Positions 35,294 to 43,800 of a DNA stretch of 64,000 nucleotides are shown one piece after another. Both the position numbers and the translations under genes were made by a program. The DNA comes from Chitinophagales bacterium. GTDB lineage: Bacteria; Bacteroidota; Bacteroidia; Chitinophagales; Chitinophagaceae. The notes below the pieces were generated by a model, which ran no database searches, was not told the origin of the DNA, and saw only the letters and a program-made list of their open reading frames with translations. The number at the start of each line of letters is the position of its first letter. The first letter of the stretch is position 1. The DNA lies in NCBI GenBank assembly GCA_020636495.1, contig JACJXQ010000008.1, positions 1,550,001 through 1,614,000 of the forward strand, read 5' to 3'.

Positions 35294-36243
35294 TGAAGCA
35301 GGCCCTTCATACCATACTGTTTGTTTTGTTGTGTACGGTATTGCCCGGTGGGCTGCTGGCCAATGGTTTTTCCTATGTATATATACAGGGAGACAAGACA
35401 CTGCCTTTCTATGTGAAACTGGAGGACCAGATGCTGCCCCGTTATGGAAAAAACTATAACCTGATACCACAACTGGCACCCGGTGTTATTAATATACAGG
35501 TACTGTTTCAGCAAAATGCTTACCCGGCACAAAAGTTCTCTATTGTAGTCCCGGAGAGTGGTTTCAGGGGGTTTCTGCTCATGAAGAAAGGTGATGCGTT
35601 TACCTTATATGATATTCACCAGCAGTTTTACCTGCATGCAGGTAATAAGCCCGAAGATGATAAAGCTCCCGTTGCCAATACAGCAGAAGCCTATGTATAC
35701 AAACCCCGGATTGAAAGTACGCCTGCTCCGGTTGCAAATAGCACGGTAGCCAGGCAAAGCTCAGGGCCCAGGTTCATGACGAATGTAGAGCTGAACAACG
35801 AACGCACCATACAGCAGGAGCCTGCGCGTGAGGTACGCGAAAGCAGGAGGAATGAACCACAGGAAGAGGTCAGTTATTCTGAAACAGGTTATGGCAGGCA
35901 GGATGAATATACCTCGCCGGAACCGGAGGGGAATAGCATGGCAGTTACGAACAGCGACTGCCCCGAACCCGTAAGCGAAGGGGATTTTGAAGACCTGTAT
36001 AAAAAAGTGCAGGACAAAAACGAAAAAACGAAACTGAAATACCTTCTGTCGAAAATGGATGGCTGTTATACCAGCAACCAGGCACGGATATTGACAGAAG
36101 CATTAAGTAATGACCCGGAAAAATACACGTTCCTGAAAAGGGTATACCCCCGTATCACGGACCAGTATAATTTTCCTGCTCATGAAAATCTGCTGTCTAC
36201 CGAAGAATGGAAGAGTTATTTCAGGCTGATCATATCAAAATAA
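35293..36243 (+). CDS. DUF4476 domain secreted protein
   Basis: This 316-residue protein has a signal peptide at about 1-23 (ending GLLANG) and a GTG start that overlaps the previous stop (TAGTG). The GTG is supported because it gives a complete signal peptide. The N-terminal domain (about 25-115) has SYVYIQGDKTLPFYVKL. The linker (about 120-225) is disordered and rich in Pro, Arg and Glu. The C-terminal DUF4476 domain (about 225-316) contains KLKYLLSKMDGCYTSNQAR and YTFLKRVYPRITDQYNF. Function is unknown, but the domain is widespread in Bacteroidota. The lipoprotein gene starts 4 nt after its stop. Confidence 0.85.
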   Translation: MKQALHTILFVLLCTVLPGGLLANGFSYVYIQGDKTLPFYVKLEDQMLPRYGKNYNLIPQLAPGVINIQVLFQQNAYPAQKFSIVVPESGFRGFLLMKKGDAFTLYDIHQQFYLHAGNKPEDDKAPVANTAEAYVYKPRIESTPAPVANSTVARQSSGPRFMTNVELNNERTIQQEPAREVRESRRNEPQEEVSYSETGYGRQDEYTSPEPEGNSMAVTNSDCPEPVSEGDFEDLYKKVQDKNEKTKLKYLLSKMDGCYTSNQARILTEALSNDPEKYTFLKRVYPRITDQYNFPAHENLLSTEEWKSYFRLIISK

Positions 36244-36247
36244 TATT

Positions 36248-36775
36248 ATGAAAAAGATACTGTTAGGCTGTACCGCAATGGTGGTGTTATTTGCGGCGTG
36301 TAAAACACAGGATAAGAAAAGTATGATAACCGGCAAATGGCAGGCTATAAGCCTGGATAATCCTGAGTTGGCAAAACTTATGGATGAGCAACGCCACTTC
36401 CTCGATACATTTGGCAGGAACAACACTCCTGAGCAGAATGTAGAAGTATACGGTTTCAGCAATATAGACAGTGCCCGTGAGGCCAATAAAATGGAGCTGG
36501 AAGCCTATATAACAGCACAGGAGACAGCAGTAAAGAATACATGGTTCGATTTTCGCAAGGATGGTATCGTGGTGATGAACTTCAACGGGGAGGCGGACTC
36601 TACCAAATGGCATATAGACGAGCAAGGTATGCTTACACTGGATGAAACATCAAAAGGAAGCACCTCGGGAGAGATAAAAATGGATATCATATCACTGAGC
36701 GATACCATGCTGAAACTGCAACTGAATGAAGAAGGAATGAGCAGCACGGTAATATTTAGGCCATCAGATAAATAA
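36248..36775 (+). CDS. Lipocalin-like lipoprotein
   Basis: The product is a 175-residue lipoprotein with MKKILLGCTAMVVLFAAC as leader; Cys18 is the lipidated residue. The mature part starts KTQDKKSMITGKWQAISLDN, the short Trp strand of lipocalin-like (DUF5004/DUF4488-type) domains. A helical insertion lies at about 50-95, followed by strands ending MSSTVIFRPSDK. It is translated right after the DUF4476 gene, so both are probably envelope proteins made together. Function is unknown. Confidence 0.75.
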   Translation: MKKILLGCTAMVVLFAACKTQDKKSMITGKWQAISLDNPELAKLMDEQRHFLDTFGRNNTPEQNVEVYGFSNIDSAREANKMELEAYITAQETAVKNTWFDFRKDGIVVMNFNGEADSTKWHIDEQGMLTLDETSKGSTSGEIKMDIISLSDTMLKLQLNEEGMSSTVIFRPSDK

Positions 36776-36825
36776 TTAGTGTTTATCTTTAACCACTTTT
36801 TTAATAAAAGAAACGAGTAAGTAAT

Positions 36826-37809
36826 ATGCGTACAATAGCATTTCGCCAGGCATTAAGAGAGGCTCTGCAGGAAGAGATGAGAAGGGACGAGACCGTATTC
36901 CTGATGGGGGAGGAGGTAGCACAATATAATGGCGCTTATAAGGTAAGCCAGGGTATGTTGGACGAGTTTGGCCCGAGGCGTGTCATTGATACACCCATCG
37001 CCGAGCTGGGCTTTGCTTCCATAGGTGTGGGAGCAGCTATGAACGGCGTGCGCCCGGTAGTTGAATTCATGACGTGGAACTTTGCCGTACTGGCACTGGA
37101 CCAGATACTGAACCACGCAGCCAAGATGCGCTCTATGAGTGGCGGACAGTTTGGATGCCCTATCGTGTTCAGGGGGCCCAATGCATCGGCAGGTCAGCTG
37201 GGTGCGCAGCACTCACAGGCGTTTGAAAGCTGGTATGCCAATATCCCCGGTATCAAAGTAATATCCGTTTCTAATCCGTATGATGCAAAGGGCTTGCTCA
37301 AGTCTGCCATCAGGGATGAGAACCCCGTAGTGTTCATGGAAAGCGAGGTAATGTATGGAGACGAGGGAGAAGTGCCGGAAGAAGAGTACCTGATACCTAT
37401 AGGTAAGGCCGACATCAAACGTTCCGGTACCGATGTTACCATTGTATCTTTTAACAAGATGATGAAGGTGGCGCTGGGCGCTGCTGAAGAGCTGGCCAAA
37501 GAGGGAATAGACGCTGAGGTAATAGACCTGCGTACTATACGCCCGCTGGATTGGGCAACCATCATTGAGTCGGTAAAGAAAACAAACAGGTTGGTGATAG
37601 TAGAAGAGCAATGGCCGTTCGGCAGTGTGTCATCTGAAATAGCATACAGGGTGCAGAAAGATGCTTTTGATTACCTGGACGCCCCGGTGAAACGCATTAC
37701 GGCAGCTGATACCAACATGCACTATGCAGGCAACCTGGTAGCAGCCGCACTGCCTGATGTGGCCCGCACGGTAAAGCTGATAAAAGACGTAATGTACCTG
37801 CGTAAATAA
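36826..37809 (+). CDS. pdhB: Pyruvate dehydrogenase E1 component, beta subunit
   Basis: E1 beta forms the thiamine-diphosphate-dependent heterotetramer that decarboxylates pyruvate to feed acetyl-CoA synthesis. The 327-residue protein is of typical length. Motifs are: REALQEEMRRDETVFLMGEE (thiamine-pyrophosphate interface Glu), GFASIGVGAAMNG, GQLGAQHSQAFESWYANIPG and the C-terminal transketolase domain with EVIDLRTIRPLDWATI. The alpha subunit and E2 are not in the window. A strong terminator follows. A branched-chain keto acid E1 beta would look similar, but the sequence reads as the pyruvate type. Confidence 0.92.
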   Translation: MRTIAFRQALREALQEEMRRDETVFLMGEEVAQYNGAYKVSQGMLDEFGPRRVIDTPIAELGFASIGVGAAMNGVRPVVEFMTWNFAVLALDQILNHAAKMRSMSGGQFGCPIVFRGPNASAGQLGAQHSQAFESWYANIPGIKVISVSNPYDAKGLLKSAIRDENPVVFMESEVMYGDEGEVPEEEYLIPIGKADIKRSGTDVTIVSFNKMMKVALGAAEELAKEGIDAEVIDLRTIRPLDWATIIESVKKTNRLVIVEEQWPFGSVSSEIAYRVQKDAFDYLDAPVKRITAADTNMHYAGNLVAAALPDVARTVKLIKDVMYLRK

Positions 37810-37827
37810 AAGGTACTTAAGATAAAT

Positions 37828-37857
37828 AAAGGCCCTTTGCGTCAGCAAAGGGCCTTT
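37828..37857 (+). terminator. Rho-independent terminator of pdhB
   Basis: A perfect 13-bp stem, AAAGGCCCTTTGC (37828-37840) with GCAAAGGGCCTTT (37845-37857), has a GTCA loop. It can also serve the convergent gene. Confidence 0.85.
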
Positions 37858-37880
37858 TAGTCGGTCAACTATTCAAAATA

Positions 37881-38612
37881 TTATTTGTCAGATTTTTCGT
37901 CGGCAAACAACCACCCGTTTATGGTTTGTTCTCCTGTCACCAGGTCGTGATAATACATCACAGAGCGGTCTTCTGATATTTCAATGCCCGTGATGCTGAG
38001 GGTATGAGTAGCCCCTTTGTTCAGGTTCAGGTTCATACGTTCAAAACCTTCGCCTCCGTGCTCGTGAAACCAGCGTATAGCTTCGCCGGTTATCTTTTTC
38101 TGAGACAGGCGCCATTCGTCGAACCGTTTGCGGCGGCGGGCTATCATAGCCTCGTCAAACAGTGTTACCGACGACCACATATTGGGCATGTCTGCCGGCA
38201 ACGAGGTAACGAACTTTTCATATTCATCCCACCTCATTTCCCATAGTGTGCCGTTTTGTTTCAGCCATACCACAAGGGTAAAGGGCTCAATATCATGCAG
38301 GTCTATTTCATTGAATTTTTTTACGGGATTGTCAGAGTCAAAAATGTCCAGGAATACGAGTCCCCTGTTCCTCCTGTATTTGTCTTTGCGTATGTGCGGT
38401 GCAAATGCGCCGTTCAACAGTACCATTGAGTTACCGTTGTTGTGTATACCTATCCAGGTACCGCCACTCTTATCGCTTTGCGGGTATAATATTTTGCCGG
38501 ACTCTACCTTCTTCACAGTAGGGGCAATGGCGCCTGACTTTGAGGGTCTGTCGTCCCTGTTCACTGTAATGAATATTTTGTCTTTATATGGCAAGTATGT
38601 AACTGTTGACAT
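37881..38612 (-). CDS. NRDE/TANGO2 family protein
   Basis: This 243-residue protein resembles the NRDE (TANGO2) family. The short N-terminus MSTVTYLPYKDKIFITVNRDD carries the signature as NRDD, near residue 18. GGTWIGIHNNGNSMVLLNGA and the FEIDLHDIEPFTLVVW-type strand fit the N-terminal-nucleophile-like fold of this family, and Ser2 replaces the Cys usually found at position 2. The start at 38612 is chosen because it gives this short N-terminus; an upstream Met would add 16 residues. The function of bacterial members is unsettled; eukaryotic TANGO2 is linked to heme and lipid metabolism. Confidence 0.8.
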   Translation of the reverse strand: MSTVTYLPYKDKIFITVNRDDRPSKSGAIAPTVKKVESGKILYPQSDKSGGTWIGIHNNGNSMVLLNGAFAPHIRKDKYRRNRGLVFLDIFDSDNPVKKFNEIDLHDIEPFTLVVWLKQNGTLWEMRWDEYEKFVTSLPADMPNMWSSVTLFDEAMIARRRKRFDEWRLSQKKITGEAIRWFHEHGGEGFERMNLNLNKGATHTLSITGIEISEDRSVMYYHDLVTGEQTINGWLFADEKSDK

Positions 38613-38853
38613 AGCTCTTCCTGATCTCTGATTGTGCTGCGCGGTAATGTGAAAAAACATTTACCGGACGAATGGATACGATCGATTACCTAGCAATTTA
38701 TACTTTTTTTGCCAAGACTAAAAGTGAATTATATCTTAAATGAGCAGGCCCTGAAAATGGCAATGTTGCTTTGGCATTAAACTACTGTATCTACAAGGTT
38801 TGTAGTTACCGGCGGCCTAAAGATATTTTAAAAAATAATGGGAGGTGGTCCTG

Positions 38854-39315
38854 TTAAGGAACAATATATACATTGGGCGAGTACACCTTATTGCTGCCTG
38901 TACCGTTCTTATCTTCCATGTATATCTCAAAATTAAGGGTATCACCTGTAGGGTGATCTGGCCTCAGGGCAAATTGTGTTGATGCAGGTAGTTTCAGGGT
39001 AATATCACCACTTATGTTGAACTGGTCGTCCGGCAGTTTAGTATATATTTCATCGGGCAATGAATAAGTAGCCACGTTCTGGTCGCGGGAGTCTTTCAGG
39101 TACACGATGGTAGGTGTAGTACTGCTGCCTACTTTGTCTACGGCAATTGTATACCGCAAGTTCATTATTACAGTATCTTTGGCTGCACGGTCTACTACTA
39201 TAGTGTCAGAAATCCCCCTGAAGACGATAGCCGGTTTTTCCAGCGGAGAACCGGGTTTACTACAGGATGTAGCAATGATGATCATAGAGGCAAAGAGTAC
39301 CGTATACTTTTTCAT
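38854..39315 (-). CDS. Hypothetical lipoprotein
   Basis: This 153-residue lipoprotein starts at the Met at 39315, giving the leader MKKYTVLFASMIIIATSC with Cys18 as the lipid site. The beginning of the mature part, SKPGSPLEKPAIVFRG, is Pro-rich and followed by beta strands (VMNLRYTIAVDKVG, TIVYLKDSRDQNVATYSLP, TLKLPASTQFALRP). It looks like a single beta-sandwich domain, of unknown family. The start codon is only 20 nt from the divergent LuxE-like gene, so both promoters must overlap. Confidence 0.75.
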   Translation of the reverse strand: MKKYTVLFASMIIIATSCSKPGSPLEKPAIVFRGISDTIVVDRAAKDTVIMNLRYTIAVDKVGSSTTPTIVYLKDSRDQNVATYSLPDEIYTKLPDDQFNISGDITLKLPASTQFALRPDHPTGDTLNFEIYMEDKNGTGSNKVYSPNVYIVP

Positions 39316-39335
39316 ACCTACCAAAGTTAATAAAA

Positions 39336-40331
39336 GTGGGATATATTTTTCAAAAGGAACCAATTAAATATCTCAGCAGTATAAACGGGCAGAATTTTGA
39401 GGATATTGCCCTGGAGCTGTTCCGCTACCAGTATGCCCGTAACGATATCTACCGCCGTTTTACCGATGCTTTGCATATCATTCCCGGCAATGTACATCAT
39501 ATCACCGGTATACCTTTTTTACCGGTAAGCTTTTACAAAACGCATAAAGTAGTTATCGGCGATATAAATGATGATACGCTGGTATTCAGCAGCAGCACCA
39601 CAACCTCTGACATCCCCGGCAGGCATTATGTACAGGATAAGACATTGTATGATGAGAGCCTTTTTACAGGTTTTGCACAGCAGTATGGCGACGTGAAGGA
39701 TTATGCGATACTGGCTCTGCTGCCCTCTTACCTGCAGCGCGGAGGGGCATCGCTGGTATATATGGCAGAAAGATTGATGCAGGCAAGCGGGCACAGACTT
39801 AATGGGTTCTATTTGGACGAATATGAAAAACTGGCTGCTGTGCTGGCAGAACTGGAAGCTGGCGGGCAACCCACTTTGTTATTGGGTGTCACGTTCGCAT
39901 TGCTCGATTTTGCGGAGGCACATCCTATGCAACTGAAACATACCATAGTAATGGAAACAGGCGGTATGAAAGGCAGGCGCAGGGAGATGACCCGTGGTGA
40001 GGTACATGATGTATTGAAAGAAAAATTGGGCGTAAAACAGGTACACTCTGAATATGGCATGACTGAACTTTTATCGCAGGCATATGCTACGCACGATGGA
40101 CTATTTCGTCCGTCTGCTACTATGCGTGTATTGGTGCGCGATATGAACGATCCGCTGGATGTAAGTACATCGGGCAGCGGGTGTATCAACGTTATAGACC
40201 TGGCCAATGTGCACTCCTGCGCCTTTATTGCTACAGATGATATGGGGCGAATATATGCGGATGGGAGCTTTGAAGTATTGGGCCGTGCCGACCATTCTGC
40301 ACTGCGTGGTTGCAACCTGATGGTTGTATAA
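39336..40331 (+). CDS. LuxE-like acyl-protein synthetase
   Basis: The 331-residue protein resembles LuxE and related acyl-activating enzymes of the ANL superfamily. LuxE normally activates a fatty acid with ATP to feed bioluminescence. Motifs are: FSSSTTTSDIPGRHY (P-loop-like Ser/Thr stretch, about 84-98), METGGMKGRRREMTR (about 205-219), HSEYGMTELLSQAY (about 233-246) and a D(D)MGRIYADGSFEVLGRADHS C-terminal hinge. Without luxC, D or B genes nearby, a luminescence role is unlikely; it more probably activates an acyl substrate for envelope or polyketide chemistry. The GTG start lies just 20 nt from the divergent lipoprotein gene. Confidence 0.82.
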   Translation: MGYIFQKEPIKYLSSINGQNFEDIALELFRYQYARNDIYRRFTDALHIIPGNVHHITGIPFLPVSFYKTHKVVIGDINDDTLVFSSSTTTSDIPGRHYVQDKTLYDESLFTGFAQQYGDVKDYAILALLPSYLQRGGASLVYMAERLMQASGHRLNGFYLDEYEKLAAVLAELEAGGQPTLLLGVTFALLDFAEAHPMQLKHTIVMETGGMKGRRREMTRGEVHDVLKEKLGVKQVHSEYGMTELLSQAYATHDGLFRPSATMRVLVRDMNDPLDVSTSGSGCINVIDLANVHSCAFIATDDMGRIYADGSFEVLGRADHSALRGCNLMVV

Positions 40332-40340
40332 ATTTTTCAT

Positions 40341-40370
40341 TTGTTTGTAAATAAAACTGCCTTATCTTTG
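40341..40370 (+). promoter_or_regulatory. Promoter of tRNA-Leu
   Basis: TTG at 40341-40343 and a perfect TATCTTTG at 40363-40370 are separated by 19 nt and lie 25 nt before the tRNA. Confidence 0.65.
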
Positions 40371-40395
40371 CAGCCCTTTAGTTCCTGAACGGAAT

Positions 40396-40479
40396 GCCCA
40401 GGTGGCGAAATTGGTAGACGCACTGTGTTCAGGTCGCAGCGCCTGCAAGGGTGTGATGGTTCGAATCCATTCCTGGGCA
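40396..40479 (+). tRNA. tRNA-Leu (anticodon CAG)
   Basis: An 84-nt class II tRNA. The acceptor stem GCCCAGG pairs with CCTGGGC. The anticodon stem CTGTG pairs with CGCAG (one G-T) around the loop TTCAGGT, giving anticodon CAG. A long variable arm (CGCC with GGGTG) and a T arm with loop TTCGAAT follow. The discriminator is A, and CCA is not encoded. Confidence 0.95.
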
Positions 40480-40480
40480 C

Positions 40481-40507
40481 AAGGCCCCTCTCTCAGAGAG
40501 GGGCCTT
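40481..40507 (+). terminator. Terminator-like hairpin after tRNA-Leu
   Basis: AAGGCCCCTCT (40481-40491) pairs with AGAGGGGCCTT (40497-40507). The T tract is weak. Its CCCCTCT...AGAGGGG core resembles the repeat found in the coding insertions near 41190. Confidence 0.7.
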
Positions 40508-40537
40508 GTTATTTAAGCAAAATACATGGTTTAATAG

Positions 40538-40645
40538 TTATTGTCATACTGAACGCAGTGAATGGATCTGCATGATGTGTAGTAATGAAGCTTTATGCAG
40601 GTACCTGGCAGATACTTCACTTCAGGATGTTTCGTTCAGTATAAC
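40538..40645. repeat. Large imperfect palindrome, copy 1
   Basis: The left arm, GTCATACTGAACGCAGTG onward (40543-40569, ending GGATCT), pairs imperfectly with a right arm from AGATACTTCACT (40610) to CGTTCAGTATAAC (40645). The first 50 nt (40538-40587) match copy 2 at 48 of 50 positions. Confidence 0.75.
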
Positions 40646-40715
40646 AGCTTTTTACACATAATTAGTCTCGCCTTTAGGGGGATAGGGGGACGCCTCGAAT
40701 AGATCTTTACTATTG

Positions 40716-40813
40716 TTATTGTCATTCTGAACGCAGTGAATGGATCTGCATGATGTTTAGTAATGTGGCATCTTGCATGTGCTCAGGAGATGTCTCCCTG
40801 TGTTCGACATGAC
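40716..40813. repeat. Large imperfect palindrome, copy 2
   Basis: The left arm runs from GTCATTCTGAACGCAGTG (40721) to GGATCT (40747). The right arm runs from AGATGTCTCCCTGTG (40788) to GTTCGACATGAC (40813). I recall this GTCATTCTGAACG...GGATCT family as a dispersed repeat in many bacteria. Confidence 0.75.
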
Positions 40814-40893
40814 GGCTTTGATTGGGGTAGTAAATACATACAACCAATTCGCTTTTTGGGTAACTTTAATATGTTGAAAACCTTACATGAACT

Positions 40894-43800
40894 ATGACCA
40901 CCTGTAGAAATTACCTCATTACTTCCATGTTGTTGATGTGTTTGCATGCCTCTTCCAAAGAGGGGAATAACATCGCAAACTCAGCTTCCACTCAATTTAT
41001 TGCCAACAAAGGGCAGGTGACAGACCAGTATCATGGAGCAAGACCTGATATAGACGCTAAGATAGAGGCGGGTGGCGTGACGATGTTTATAGGGGACGGG
41101 CAACTGCATTATCAGTGGGTTGCGGGGCAAGGTCAAAAGTCAGAAGGCAAAACCCAAAAGTTTGGCGCGAGTGAAGACACACCCCTAACCCCTCTCAAGA
41201 GGGGAAGTGTTGATCCAACATCCGATATCCAGGATCAACCATCTAATATCGAGATATACAGGATGGATGTGACGCTGGTGGGGGCGAATAAGAATGCAGA
41301 GGTAGTGTTTGAGGAGCCGACGGGTTATTATGAGAATTATTACACGGCGCATACGGGTGAAAATGGTGTGATGGCGAAGGGATATAAAAGAGTTATTTAT
41401 AAGGATATTTACCCGGGGATAGACCTCATCTACTACGTTGATGAGAATTCAAAAGGGAAAAGTGAAAATCAAAAACTATCCGGCACGAGTGAGCACCCAG
41501 CCCTAACCCTTCCCGAGAGGGGAAATTTGAAATACGACTTTATTGTGTACCCGGGTGGTAATGTTGCGGATATACGGTTGCGCTACGATGGGGCTACGGA
41601 AATGAAGATGGTGGATGGCGCACTTATGGCGACGACGCCATTTGGCAGTATCACGGAGCAGGCACCTTATTGTTATGTGCAGGAAGGTGGCGTGGCAGTT
41701 ACTTCCGCTTACAAGCTGAGGGGTAATGAACTGAGCTTTGACATTGGCAAATACGTGGGTACATTAGTGATAGACCCTTACCTGAGGTGGGGCACATATT
41801 TTGGTGGCAGCCTTGGTGACGATGCGGATGATATAACCACTAGCCTAGATGGGTATATATACATGGCTGGTCGTACTCAAAGTACTAATAATATCGCTAC
41901 AAGTGGTGCCTACCGTACAAGCCTCTCGGGCAGCGCCTATACTGATGCTTTTGTGGCTAAATTTGATGATAGCTGCCACCGATTATGGGCTACCTACTAT
42001 GGTGGGGCAAACCAGGAAGAAGCGCACGGCATTGCTACAGACAGGTTGGGCAATATATACTTTTGCGGTATTACCTGTAGTGATACCGGTATTGCCACTA
42101 CGGGTGCGCACCAGGATATACATGGCAGCTACCCGCTACCGCCCATGCAGAATGTAACAGACGATGGGTTCCTGGTGAAACTGAACAGTGCCGGACAGCG
42201 CCAGTGGAGTACTTATTATGGTGGGCAGGGCATTGACCATGCCCTGGGTATAGCCTGTGACAGGAATAACCAGGTGTATATATGCGGCAATACTACCAGC
42301 GCTACTAATATATCTACACTGGGTAGTTTTATGTATTTTCCTATTTATGGCAGTACGGTCCCTTTGTACGGTACACATGGCTTCCTGGCCAAATTCAACG
42401 GGGCGGGGCAGCGGCTCTGGGGCACTTATTTTGCCGATAGTAATGGACAGGCACTTTATAAGGTGAGTTGTGATACTGCTAATAATGTGTTTGTGGGCGG
42501 GAATACCTTTATAAGTTCAACTACCACCAATACTCTTGCTACCAGCGGGGTGTACCAGCAGGGGCCTGTAAACAGCTCAAACTTAAGTGATGGTATCTTA
42601 GCCAAGTTCAGCCCTTCCGGTTCATTATTATGGTGCAGTTATTATGGAGGCAGCAATAATGATAGGATATACAATATTGCTTGTGATGACAGCGGGCAGG
42701 TATATGCAACAGGGTACACCTACAGTACGACCAATATTGCCAGCCCCAATGCCTATGACACCAGCAGAAATGGCTCCTGCGCATTCTTAGTGAAGTTTAA
42801 TGGTGCTAATGGTCACAGGATATGGGGTACTTATTATGGAGGTGCTACTACTAATGCAACGGGGATTGCTATCAGTCCGGGTAACAGGATATATATAGGA
42901 GGGTCTACATCCAGTGATACTGTTGTTGCTACTAATAATGCTTATAAAACCAGCAGGTCCGGTGCCTCTGATGCATTTATTGCAGAGTTCACTGCGGGGG
43001 GACAACTACGGTATGCCACCTATTACGGAGGTGTGGGAAATGATGGTGGGGTTGATGGCTATTCAGTTATTTCTGGAGGTGGAGGAGAAGTTGGCCTTAC
43101 TTGTAGCCGTGAGGGCGTAGTATATTTAGCTTCAGGTACTTCCAGTACAAGTAACATATCTATAGGCAATGTTTACCAAAGTACAATCGGAGGAAATTTA
43201 GATGCTTACTTAGTAGCGTTTTATACCGATACTACGGTATTTGTGAAACAGCCTTTTACCGATACGGTTTGGTGCCCGGGCGATACGGTGCATATCGTGT
43301 ATGGTGTTAACCTGCCCTTTGTATCGGGCAACAGCTTTACGGTGCAACTGAGCAATGCCAGCGGCAGCTTTGCCAGCCCTGTAACCATAGGCAGCAAAAC
43401 AGCGGTAGATAAAGATACCATCACCTGCGTAATACCATTGGCTACCACGGCAGGTACGGGCTACCGCATTCGCATAGTGGGCAGCAATCCCGCACGCACC
43501 TCAGAAGATAACGACTGGGATATACGTATCAAAGCTAATCCGGCATCTTTCAGCAACAGCAGCAACAGCCCTGTGTGTACAACAGATACATTAAGGCTGA
43601 ATGGTAGCAGCACCAGCACAGGCATTACCTGGGCATGGACAGGGCCGAACAGCTTTACCTCCTCAGCAGAAGATACGGTGATAGCTAATACCGCCATGAG
43701 CCATGCTGGTAACTATATACTCACGGCAACGCTGAACAGCACCGGCTGCAGCCTGAAGGATACTACCACGGTAACAGTGAACCCAACACCCGCCAAGCCT

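Larger units (their letters stand above)
40508..40893. other. Noncoding gap between tRNA-Leu and the SBBP gene
   Basis: Apart from the two palindromes, it contains CTTTAGGGGGATAGGGGGA (40672-40690), an inverted copy (one mismatch) of the sequence at 9782-9800. TAACTTTA at 40861-40868 is a near-match to a -7 box for the SBBP gene. No ORF is supported. Confidence 0.65.

Noticed and set aside
39336..40331. Part of a bioluminescence (lux) operon
   Set aside because: No luxA, B, C or D genes are present; the LuxE-like enzyme stands alone.
40425..40661. ORF overlapping tRNA-Leu
   Set aside because: It starts inside the tRNA and runs through palindromic repeat DNA.
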